Of a stretch of 64,000 bases of DNA, positions 35,987 through 46,991 are shown in pieces. Numbering within the stretch: position 1 is the stretch's first letter; each line of letters opens with the position of its first letter. A program made the translations under genes and the position numbers. Source of the DNA: Neurospora tetraspora (Eukaryota; Ascomycota; Sordariomycetes; Sordariales; Sordariaceae); contig NW_026944385.1 of NCBI RefSeq assembly GCF_033439725.1, positions 1,488,001 through 1,552,000 on the forward strand, written 5' to 3'. Under the pieces are notes generated by a model, which had not been told where the DNA came from, ran no database searches, and was given only the letters and a program-made list of their open reading frames with translations.

Positions 35987-38759
35987 GATCGACCCGGATA
36001 ATCGCTATATCTCCAACATGAATCGTCCCGCGGTTTTAGTTCTCTGGCCGTGAAGGAAAGAGATAGATGAATGGGAATCAAGGATTTGGAAGTAAAAAAA
36101 GGTCCTGGGGGTTATGGGGGCACGAACTAGCTTTGTATCAGGCTCCTTACACAGACAACAGTAGGTCAGCAGGCTTGCTTGGTTGGTTAGTTCAGCCAGC
36201 TAGGCAAAGGGCGGAATAGCACCGTGCTTTGACCTTGCTTGGTTTAATGGCTTGGACCACACCACCGCCATGCTGGAAACCTAAAACAGACAAGTACGTA
36301 GATCGGGTTAGGCAGTATCCGGGCGTCCAGACAAAGGGCGGACGCCACCAGGTACTCCCGTTGGTTGATGGTGTTGACGTTCTCTCGAAGGTATTCGCGA
36401 AGAACAAGCAAGATGAGGCAGGGCCAAGCTGACCACAAGAGCTCTGTTAACATCAGTTCAGCTGCTCCACACCAGACGTTCGTTAGCGAAGACTTGATCG
36501 TCTAGACAAGGGTGGAGGGCGCCACGCGACGTATGTTCGGACCGTCATTCAATAAGAACATGTGGCTCGCCATGCCTTTTACCCGTTGCATGCCAGCCCT
36601 TGCTTGTTTGCAACTCGCCCAGTAAAATGTTTGCGTGGCCCCCAAACCAGCCGTGTTCATCCCAATCTGAGGCTCATCCCACATCGTTCATTTTACATTC
36701 TTGCGGTTTGCCAGGTGGTTGGCTCTCCAGTGCTCCCTTACAGTGGTCGGTACACGTGTAGGCATCCTCTTTGCTTCTGCAATTTGCCGATCACCTCGCT
36801 TTTCTCGCTGGGCCAACACACCGGAATCTCACCGAATCCAGCATGGCCAAGACAGGACGATCAGGATCCATGCGCAGAAAGTCGACCTATCAGGGAGCAT
36901 GGTGGCGTTATTGGTTTAACTTGAGCGATAATTCCCTGCATGATGGCACGAATTTGGTGTCCATGTGGGATGCCGAGATCGAAACGAGGTGGAGGAGCTG
37001 AACAGAAGCTATCGATGCTCTGGGACTTAGCCAGGGGTTTTCGCTTCTCGACAACATCCATGCCTGTAGGGCCAGTAGAGTCCACGCTGCCCTAGAAGAC
37101 GACGCTTTGACATTCGGAATCGCTTAATCGGTTGTCGGGAGGAATGAGGGTGGATATTGACAGGTCAGGTCAAGGGAACTGAAAGGGAAGACCGTTGATC
37201 AGCTCGGAACCATTACGGTGGTGGCTTAAAGGCTTCGGAATGGAAAGAGGAATACGCTAACCGATATCTGATGGCGCCAGCGCTTTGCTTTGTCTCGGCA
37301 CGGAGAATTGTTCCGTGTGTTTGTCTCACTTCATTGTTGCTTTTCTTTTCATCGACAATATCTTTCAACGTCTTTCTCTGTTCCGTCATCTCCGTCTTTG
37401 TTTCTGTTCAATACCTTTTTCTTAGCGTATGCAAAACAGTCAAGTGCTCTCACCTACCATCACCGTACAGCCGAAGCTCCCCGACTTACTCAGATTAGCA
37501 GCATAGCTGTTTGACCAGGACAGCAGATGGGGCTCAACTCACCTAGAACCACAGCATTCTCCAAGCTCGGAAAATGGTAATTGGAACCAAAAAAACCGGG
37601 AACCTGCGAGGTCTCATGGACACCGGTGGGTGAAGATAGCCTTGCTCGCGAAGGGGAGGACTGCGCCGTTTCTAGGCCTGACAAGTAGATCCCACAGATC
37701 GCAAAAGGAACCTCGTCGGTACGAAACTGAATGGTTGGTTCCCATATCAGCGGCAGCAGATGCCCAGAAAGACTAGAGAAGAAATGGAAGGTTGTCCTGC
37801 TGCAAGATGCGCCGAATAGATGTCGAAATTCCAGGAGTTGTAGACGCCAGGACAGACCCATTAGCCTCTGCCTCGGTCATTGAAAGAAACTAAGGCAAAG
37901 AATGGGCAAACGGGAGCAGAGTCGAGTCGAGGAAATGCCCCGCCCGAATGGGAATGAATGAAGTACTTTGGACTAGGTCGTTCTTTCCTCCATATCTTGC
38001 CAAGATAAGAATTTGGGACCACAACAGGAAAGAACTCCCCAAGCAACACCTGCACCAAAATTCGCGCCTGGAGTCCTGGAGATCATCAACCTGGCGTATG
38101 TTGACTCCACGCAGGGCTTTTGCTTTTGCAGCTTGATTGACACTACAACTCTTGTTGGGAATTCTTGCCCAAGCGTATTCATCCTTCTCGGCAGCGGAAT
38201 CGTTAAAGGGGAAGATGCTAAGGCTGCAGAAGAAAAGATGATGCGTAACCGGTGTCATCATTGCGTTCCTCCATCTTTTCGTTCCGTGCTCGTCTATCCG
38301 ATACATCTGGTCTTGTGAAAGATCTAATCGCAAACATGGATTAGACGGACGTACCACCGATTCTGCAACACATCGTGCTGGGATTGATGCAAGATGGCGT
38401 TATAGCAAACATGTGATTAACCCGTGGAATCAGAGGTTTGTTGAACAGCGATTGGTAGAATAAGCACAGTCTGGCTCGGAAGACGGCCGGTATCTCCATG
38501 AACTTCAAGTACTCCCTTGATTCCTTTCAACATCCATGTTTTTCTCGTCGCAAGTAATGTGTGAAGCCTGGACATCTCCTACTCTCTCCTTATGCCCAAC
38601 GGCATCCGTCCATTAAAAAGATGGTGGTGTAGCGCATCCTGCCATTGCTTCTCAAAGCTCCAAGCTTTCACTTGATAAGAAAGCAAGCAACCAACAGCAC
38701 CTCGCAGATCCAGCGTCGACCCGGTTTCGCCAGTGCTACCTAGGAAACGACGTTCCAAG
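35987..38759. other. 2.8-kb intergenic region
   Basis: Several short overlapping ORFs on both strands but none with a recognised domain, intron signals or codon bias, so no gene is called. The segment 37351-37556 is related to 52985-53186 and is listed separately. Confidence 0.5.
37351..37556. repeat. Dispersed noncoding repeat, copy 1
   Basis: About 200 bp similar to 52985-53186. Shared landmarks in order are CTTTCAACGT, CTTAGCGTAT, GTGCTCTCAC, AGCTCCC, ACTTACTCAGAT and GATGGGGCTCAACTCACCT followed by AGAACCAC. Small length differences fall out of frame, so this is not a conserved coding exon. On the minus strand CTAGGTGAGT looks like a perfect splice donor in both copies. Outside these limits the two loci are unrelated. 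Confidence 0.65.
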
Positions 38760-39824
38760 ATGGAGCACAGGAAAGGCAAAACCATCGTGCCCACCATGTG
38801 GGGCACCATGAACCTTTTCCCGGTGTTGGCACTTGTCTTTATCGTCCTCAGGCTTTATTGCAGGCGTTGGCTTAAGAAGGCAACGACTGGTTATCTGGAT
38901 GATTATGTGTTGATTTTCTCCTGGGTGCGTAACGATCGTTATAACCACCCACCCGACGAAGCTAACGTCAAATTCTTGAAGATCCTGATGGTCATAACCT
39001 CCACCATAGGTCTCATGCTTGCCAAGCACGGCGTTGGCACAGCCATCGTCGAGGGAGATGAGATCATAGTCGAACCAGAGGTGATGCACGCTCTTCTTTT
39101 CTGGACCGCAAACCTGTTACTCTTCGGCATCAACGCGATCGCTTTCTCCAAAGTGTCTTGGTTCATCACCCTCATTCGCCTCGTCACCAATCGTTGGCAA
39201 AAGGTCGTGCTCTGGGTCCTCATGGTGTTCAGCACCGCCGCCCTGTTTGCCGCTTCCACTTTGGGGTACTACCAATGCCATTTCGAGCCCGATGGGACCG
39301 GGAGCAAAAAGAAAAGGTGTCTGAATAACAGGTTTGCCATCATATTCAGCTTCGTGGTCGCCATTTACTCGACTGTCCTGGTAAGAAACTTGTCATGCGG
39401 CCCCTGACCCTCCATGCTGCAAGCTCTTTTTGGTGCTAATAGCGGAACCCTCTAGGAATTTGCTTTGTCGGCCGTTCCCGCCTATGTCGTTTGGAAGTTG
39501 CCACTCAAGCGGACCACCAAGATCGGCATCGTCTGTGCCACGAGCGTGGGCTTTGTGTGAGTAGCGTAAATTGCCTTGATGGAACGACTGAATGCTGATA
39601 TTTCCCGTAGGTCGGCGATGATGGGAGCCTTGAGAACGAAGGCATATTATGATCACCTGTTTCCACTGGGAAAGTTACCCGAAATGTATTCCCTAGGATG
39701 TGTCATCATGTTTGCGGTCCTCGAAGTGTGCACCACAATCATAGCCGCTAGCATCCCCTTCCTTCGTCCGCTGGTAAAGAAGATGGCTAAAGCCTATGAC
39801 GAGGACGACTTGTCGTGGCCATAG
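38760..39824 (+). CDS. Pth11/SAT4-type integral membrane protein
   Basis: Four exons (38760-38924, 38982-39380, 39456-39556, 39611-39824) give 292 residues. Intron 1 (57 nt, GTGCGT...GCTAAC...AAG) keeps the frame open and contains no stop, so an unspliced reading is possible, but the join FSW-ILMVITS restores a typical helix. The fungal rhodopsin-like SAT4 family is shown by R-Y-C-R, GYLDDYVLIFSW, a run of about seven hydrophobic segments and a loop with paired Cys (YYQCHFE...KKKRC). It lacks a CFEM domain and is shorter than most Pth11-like receptors. Members are plasma-membrane proteins, some of them sensors of surface or nutrient cues; the ligand is unknown. Confidence 0.8.
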
Positions 39825-40520
39825 GTGTCTTGTCTGGGGAACGAAGGAACGACAAGAGGTTTAATCAGTTCGGAACATCGACTTCAGGTATCATCCTGTC
39901 AAGAAACTCACGCGGGACGGTGGCCTCGGACGCAGGACTCATGCTGAAGCAATTCTTGGACCTTTTTAGCACTTGGCAGTGTCTGCGCCACTATCTTTTG
40001 GGCAGGATATGCCTAGGTACTGTATCGGTATGTACTGTAGCAGTACGGCCCCGACCACGATCAAGGCTACAACGCAGATGTCTGCAGGCGGGCAGTGTGG
40101 CGGCGAACTGTTGGTGCGTGACCGGGTCGTCAACGGCGACTTCTGCTGGTTGTTTGCCCATCAAAATGGCAATGGGGTCGCGCAGCTGGTTGAATGGCAC
40201 AGGGTGATGCGGACGAGCGGGGCGGCGTGTGATTTCGAGTTTTGGAAAGATTTATCAAGGTGTCGGTGTCAAGGAGAGACGTTATCGATGGGATGAAGTG
40301 GGAGAGAAGAAGATGGTCCAGGCACAAAGTGGAACAGTCCGGGGAAGTGGTTCCAAATTGGCATCATGCTCGGAGGGGAGGCTGAGACACTGATGGGGGG
40401 TGGGGGACGGGCGGGAACGGAAAGGGCCGAAAAAGACCCAAGCCACAGGGACCTCGGCCCTATAACTTTCCCGCTATAGGAACCTACACCCGACCTCATC
40501 GCATCGCCAGAGATATCATA
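39825..40520. other. Intergenic region up to RIP block 2
   Basis: GC-rich, no recognised gene. Open frames at 39815-40296 lack family features and splice signals. It ends in TA at 40519-40520, the target site of the block 2 element. Confidence 0.5.
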
Positions 40521-40578
40521 CCCGTTGGGGAGAGTGGAGCAGTTCCTGTCTGTTCCCCAACTCTGCTAGGCAGAGTTG
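40521..40578 (+). repeat. Left TIR of block 2, outer part
   Basis: 58 bp from CCCGTTGGGG to GGCAGAGTTG. It pairs with 46397-46454. Its inner continuation (GTCACAAAACCACCGG) is displaced to 41309 by an insertion. Little RIP damage. Confidence 0.75.
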
Positions 40579-41306
40579 CCGTACTGCATGGGGGTGTGCG
40601 CAGGAAACAGTAAATTTAGCGTAAAATGACAGTTGAAATTTTCAAACGTTTACCAGCGCGCCAAGGATTGAACAACCGTTAGTAAAAATGTAAACGTTTG
40701 CAGTCCGAGTCGTTTTGGCATGGCCAAACGTCTAAAAATTATCCCAAGGCCTTATTCTATAGTACAAAAGGATGGTATACCTTTTTGGTGCTTCTTTTTC
40801 TTTTTCTTCTTTTTTTTCTTCTTAGTGATGCATCTTCTTGGTGTTCTTGGTGATGCATCTTCTTGGTGTTCACTTGGTGTTACACTTTAGTGTTTAGACT
40901 CAACTTTCAAATTGGGATATTACGAAAAATATCATACGGTTAGGATTCGAATGGAGGATTTGGGTAAAAGATCAATTTCTATCTGCGCGCGAGACTACTT
41001 AGCTAAAAGACTATTACTATCTAATCAAAGAAAGTATTCGAAGGTAAAGTTTATAAATAAGAAAGTACTCCCTCTTTTAACTCTTAGCTTAGGATTTTTG
41101 AGGTAGATGTTTAACCCTAAACGTCTAAGAATTCCCAAACGTTTGGCCATATCAACCGATATTTTACCGTTGGGTCTACTTAAACGTCTAATATAGCTAA
41201 CGTTAATATTTTATAACGTTTAACAGCATTTTATAGTAAACTTACAATAATTTAAGTTTCAACTGTCGAATAACTGTTGGCTAAACCCCCCCCCCTTTTA
41301 GTACGG
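40579..41306. mobile_element. 728-bp inverted-end element nested in the left TIR
   Basis: Bounded by CCGTACT....GGGGG and its inverted counterpart, with TG before and after (40577-40578 and 41307-41308). Comparison with the uninterrupted right TIR shows exactly this piece is extra. Subterminal parts are loosely inverted as well: GGCCAAACGTCT near 40728 and its complement near 41133. It also holds a 25-bp tandem duplication (GTGATGCATCTTCTTGGTG, near 40827 and 40850). No transposase, so it is MITE-like. Its left third is less mutated than its right part. Confidence 0.6.
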
Positions 41307-44300
41307 TGGTCACAAAACCACCGGACATTATAAAACCCCACCGGATAGCAAAAATCGGGTATTTTCTATAGGGATTTTCTATAGTATTTAATTATACAAC
41401 AACCAATAGTCCAAATATGACCAAAACTTGTATATAGGTTCATAAGTAGTTATATAACGTAAATATGATTTTTACTATGTCTTCCTACTTAAGCTACAAG
41501 TTTTACTTCCATTTTATGATAAGTACAAAAATTAGGTATTTATATTAAAAATTCTATATAATTCCAAGATGCGTGCAACCTTTTATTGTTTTAGTATTAG
41601 TATACAAATTATAGCTGCTATATTATATAGTTAACCTATAATATACAATAGAGTAAAAATATTTTCTAAATAATTATTGAATTTAATTATTCATTATTTA
41701 TTAAATACAACGTTGAATAATTAATTTAATATACGTGTTCAAATTACATAAAATATTATATTAATACTATTAAATTTACTAATGATTCATGGATATACTC
41801 AAGTAATATATAGTATGTATTCTAGTTTGTTATTTTAATTTAATTACTATTTCTATTAATTAAAATTAAATTATAATTGAATATAAATTAATCAAGTATA
41901 GCTATTTTATTAGAACTACATATTTATATTATAAGAATACTATAGAATATTATGAGTAATATTACACTATATTTAGTAAGTCATTAATAGTTTTACATCT
42001 ATTAAAACCTTTTATTTTGTTTAATATATATTTTAAATAAATCTTTTTACTTTTTTTAGAGCTTATTATATTTATATTAACTTCAAGGATAACGGAGATA
42101 TTTACAACTTTATATTTATATTAACTACTTTTTTTGTAATCAAATTGTTTACGTTACTTTATTTCAAAATTATCTTATATATGTTAATATTAATTATTAA
42201 TTTTAAATTAATTACTTCACTTACTTTTTAATATAACTAATTACTATACCTTATTTAAAAGGGTTATTCTATATATATTAATCCTATTTTATAATTTCGA
42301 ATATAATTATTATAAAGGGTTAAATAGAATTAATATAAATATTAATTAAAAAAATTTAATAAGGTTTTATAAAGACAATAAGAGAAAAAGAAGTATTTAT
42401 AAACTAAACCCAATGAATTATCCTTTAAAACGGATATATATCTTTATATATATAGGTAAATAAATAACTAATAGATTGAATTGTTTGATTAATTGTATTT
42501 TATACATTAATTAAGGGTTTCCTTAATATATATTATTCAATAATTTAATTACGGTTATTACTTCTATAATAATTATTTTTATTTATTTTATATTTAAATT
42601 AACTACGTTATTGTGAAAGCGTGATCCTACGAGAGATTCGACTACAAGACTAGGAGCCACAAATCAAAGTAATATTAAGTGTAAGGAGGAAAAGGAAAGT
42701 AGTCAAAGGAAGGCATTATAGTTCTGGATATATAAGTCAAAACTGCCAGTCGTCGCCGCCTTCCTAATCCGTACGTCTTATCGATAAGAATATAAGCCTC
42801 ATTCTATCTGATGTACTATAGTACCCTATACTTAGCACCCTATTGCGTAGTAGCTAGTGCTCTGGTAACCTGTCCAGCTATGCCATGATAGTTATCTTTT
42901 ATAGAAGGATTATATTATATATATAAATCGTACCTTTTAAAGTTAAATTAATTATTTTAGTTATTTTAAAAATAAACTTTTTATTTAACTTTATCTTATA
43001 TAAAAAGGTTTATTTTCTTTATAATATTTACATTATATATATTAACCTTATTTATCGATTTTGAATTATTTATTTTATTTATTCTATATTTAAAGTAATA
43101 ATTTTACTACTTTATTATTCTATTTATATATAAATGATACCTATTACCTTCGTTGAATCCAAATTAACTTAATTACTTACTCTTTAAACTTACTACTTCA
43201 TTACCTTGATCTTTTATTATTTCATTATTTTATACTTTTATTACTATATTTTTATATTAATTATCCTTCCCATTTTTATATATAAAAGATTCACTTCTTT
43301 ACTTTATATTAAAATTAATTACTTGATTATTATAAAATTAATATTATAAACTTTATTATACGTAATTCTATCATAGTTTACTACTATAATTAATTATATA
43401 TTTATATAATTTAAAGATATTCCTTAAAATTACTATAACCGAATTAATTATAGTACTTTATAATAAAATACCTTATTTAAAAATAAAATTTTTGAAAATA
43501 ATTTACGAATGTTTCCTTTATCCTTTATATAATTATATATTTTTATATTAGGACTATATCCTTTATTTAGAATATTAATTATATGATTACTTTATTTATA
43601 TATTAATTTTAATTATTATTTTTATATAATGTAAAGTAATTTGCTTATTATAAGGGTTCTATTAAGTAGGTACGGTAGTAGTCCTAAAAAGAGCTTATAA
43701 TAATTAATAAAGAGGAAAAGGTCTAAGCTAATCTAGTACTTAAATTAGGTATCATTAAGTATATACTAGGTAATAATGTATAGAATATACTAAAAAGAAT
43801 ACTAAGGCTATATAGTGGTAAGTAAGCCCGCGGTAAGTAAGCCCGTAGTAAGTATAGGTTTAGCTTATACGAAGTATAAATTAAGCAAATACCTTTAACC
43901 GTTAGCCCCGTAATATTTATATTATATTAAAATTAATTACTTTATAATGTATATATTGTGCTATTCTATTTATATATTAACTACTATTATTACGTTAATA
44001 TAAAATAAATTAATTCAATTACATTATATTAAATATTTGTCTAATATTGAATTTAATTACCGTACTATTATCATTATTGTTTAAATTATTTAAATTTATT
44101 AAAGGGTATAATAACTAAAATAGATTCAATAGCTATAAGTTATTTTTGGAATTCTTTTATATAATCAAATTTCGTAAGAATTCTAAAATTATAATTTAAA
44201 CCGTTAGCTTATACTTTCCTTATATTAATAGTCGGAGGGTATATTAAGAGGAAAAATCCAAACGACTACGTTAAATATAATATTTAATTAAAGTAAATAT

Positions 44301-46320
44301 AAATAGTTAAAATAAATAAATACTAATAATTATATACAAGGTTTTCCAAAAGATTTAATTAAAATAAGTATTTCAAATGTTAAATATTAGAAGCGATTAT
44401 TTAAGATTACAAAATATATCGTTTATAAGTTTTAATGAAAAAGTTTATATAAACGGTTAAATATTATAAGGTAAAATTTTAAATTATCGTAAATATTATA
44501 TAAAAAGTTAAATACTATAATATAATACATAAAATTATATTTAAAATTACTTAAAAAGTTTTTAATTAATCTCATAAGCAGACTATTTAAAAAACTTTTA
44601 AATATTCTTTTATAAAGTAGAATATTAATAGTTTAATATATATATTACATAATAATTATATATATATAACAAATATGCAAGTTAAGATCATATTATATTA
44701 ATATAAGAGATATTATAATAAAAATATGTAATATTTTTATATACCCTATATTTTTAATTAGATATATCCAATTATATTCGAATATATATTCGTAATTAAA
44801 ATTCTATTTTATATATAATATTAACCTTTATATAAAGTATAAAAATCATCTATATTATATTAAATAATTTAAAATATAATCGTAACGTACGTAGCGTACG
44901 TAGTATATATAAATAAATAAGATAAAGAACGCCCTTTATAAAATAAAAGATTCCTTTATTATTTATTAATTTTACAAATATTTTAATTTCGAAAATAAAT
45001 TCATTTATTTATTTCTAATTTATAAAAATAAATAAAGTATTTTCAAAATGTTTCAAATATAAAGGATTTAACTATATAATTGGTTTCCTAACTATATAAC
45101 TATACCGCCTAAAAGATTATAAGAGGAAAAAATTATTCGAAGGAAAAAGGGTTTTAAAATAATTAAATATTATTTATGGATATTTCTACTAATTTATAAT
45201 ATTTTTATACAAATTATATATTATTCTCTTTGTTATTAACTCCTTTATATATTTATAATATTTATTCCTTCGAAATTCTATTAAATAATCCTATTTCTTA
45301 ATATTAGAAAATTAAATTCAATTTTACTAATTATTTCCGGTTAAGAACTAATATGGGAGGTTAATATAGAGGGTTACGTAATTAGGATAAGGCTTCTATA
45401 TATTACAATATAATAGGAAAAACGTAATATAGAAATAAAAGAAGAAGTTAATATAAAAGGAAGGAGGAGGCTATCCTAGCTAGCCGTTTATATAAAAAGA
45501 ATATACTATATAGGCCTAGGGTATGGGCTATAGAGTGGCTAAAGCTCTAAGTGCTAAGATTAAACCTAGTATAGGCGTCTCTATAATAGACTAGCTAATT
45601 TGGGTTGTTATTACTAGACTAAGCTATAATATAGGAAAGATATAAAAATCTAGGCATTTCCCTATTAATAACTCTATAGTTTTATATATAATATTTTCGC
45701 GGCTATTAGGTAAATATTTAAATACGATTTTATAAATATTCTAAAGAACAATAGGTTTAGTTTATAAAGTTTATTATTATAAAATTGTAATTTATAAAAC
45801 TAATAAAAATTTATATCCAATTTTTAAATTTTATTAATATATATAAATTTCTATTTAATACCTTTTTTATAAATTCATTATTAGGGTTCAATTTTAATTC
45901 CTTTCCGTACTTATCCTATTTTTCTAAGTATTTTATTATATTTAAAAATATATACAATTATATGTTTCAAATCAAAATCTATTTAAATTATCTTTTCTTA
46001 AATTCTTTATAGAGTTAGCATTATTAGAGTACGGTATATATAATAAGATAAAGTAGATCTATTAAGTAAAGAAGTATTAAATAAAAGTATAATTTTAATA
46101 ATTAGGCCCAATTCGATAGAATTATAAGGTTTCAAACTTGGTGAGAAACGCTACAGTTTTAAAATAAGGTATTTAGTTCTATAACTTGTAGTAGGCTGGT
46201 TATTATAGTAGGATACGTGCAAGTAGGTTCTTTAGATTGAGAAAGAAGAAGGGAATCAATAGAAGGTCAAATCAAATTTTTTAGTTAAGGTTTAGTAGAC
46301 TTATAGTACTACAAAGTTGA
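41307..46320. other. Interior of block 2, decayed repeats
   Basis: About 5 kb of very AT-rich DNA with no usable ORF. Apart from the composite-repeat relic at 43.9-44.6 kb no element can be named. Less mutated islands occur near 42610-42900 and 45350-45660. Confidence 0.5.
43900..44640 (+). repeat. Composite repeat relic, copy gamma
   Basis: The order of parts matches alpha and beta: a TATATATTAACTACTATTATT segment (43970), a core with TATACTTTCCTTATATTAAT (44207) corresponding to the TACCTTCCCTAGATTAGCGG core, and a run of AAATATTATAAGGTAAAATT-like units (44400-44600). Nearly all CpG of the other copies is lost here, so this copy looks older or was exposed to another mutation pattern. Confidence 0.5.
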
Positions 46321-46454
46321 AAGGTAGAGGTTTAGCCTTTTCGGGGCTGCATTTTGCTGTCCGGTTGGGTTTTGTGATGTCCGGTGGTTTTGTGACCAAC
46401 TCTGTGTAGCAGAGTTGGGGAACAGACAGGAACTGCTCCACTCTCCCTAACGGG
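46320..46454 (-). repeat. Right TIR of block 2
   Basis: Uninterrupted form of the TIR: complement of CCCGTTAGGGAGAGTGGAGC at the end, then CAACTCTGCT..., then the ACCACCGGACATCACAAAAC segment. It is closely similar to 30050-30183. Confidence 0.75.
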
Positions 46455-46991
46455 TAATAACCATTCTGCCGGTTCCGTCTTGATGGATGCTTAAACAAGC
46501 AAGAATGGGCATCCTCAATATCTCCCGCTCATCCGTTTGTACTATCAAACGCTTTACGTGACGTGCATTGTCGGGCATGATCCAAGAACTAGTGCAGTAT
46601 TAGTCGTTACCTGAGAAAGGCACTAGCACTAACAGAACTAACGGCTAATTCCTGCTCGCCCTGTTAGTTCACAAGCCAATAGGATGGATCATGATGTTAC
46701 ATGCAGATGTGTTCCCCCCACAAACAGGCTTCGAATGCTCTAGATAGATTCCTCCAACCAATCGACCCCTCTTCATCGCGTCTTTTCAACGCGTCTTGAA
46801 CATAAAAGACAGCCCTGTGTTCTCTGACTCTTTGTCGTCAGGGCAACGCTTCTGTCTCCTTTCATCTGGTAACGGAGGCTCGGACATCATGGCCGACCAT
46901 CAGCCAACACAAGCACCTCCAGTCGAGGGGAATAGCAACTCTGGTCCAGCCCTCCAAACCAACAACGTCCCCTCCGCTAGACCCCCAACAG
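46455..46991. other. Upstream region of the 2OG oxygenase-like gene
   Basis: GC content returns to gene-island level just after the TA target site. An ATG at 46888 opens a frame that ends at 47012 and does not join the main frame, so it is either an upstream ORF or the start of an extra 5' exon. Confidence 0.45.

Larger units (their letters stand above)
40521..46454. mobile_element. TIR-bounded AT-rich block 2 with nested insertions
   Basis: The left end CCCGTTGGGGAGAGTGGAGC and the right end, complement CCCGTTAGGGAGAGTGGAGC, are inverted repeats with 3 mismatches in 59 bp, and TA lies outside each end (40519-40520 and 46455-46456). A TA duplication is what Tc1/mariner (Fot1-like) elements leave. 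The repeats continue inward for about 60 bp more, the left one after a 728-bp insertion. 5.9 kb is far more than such an element usually holds, so other repeats have nested inside. No transposase could be read. The interior is AT-rich with few CpG, unlike block 1. Confidence 0.65.

Noticed and set aside
36562-36924. 120-codon plus-strand ORF
   Set aside because: No domain, no splice partners, and overlapping ORFs in other frames look equally random.
37890-38357. 155-codon minus-strand ORF
   Set aside because: Possible but unsupported: no domain, no codon bias or splice signals seen; kept out of the gene list.
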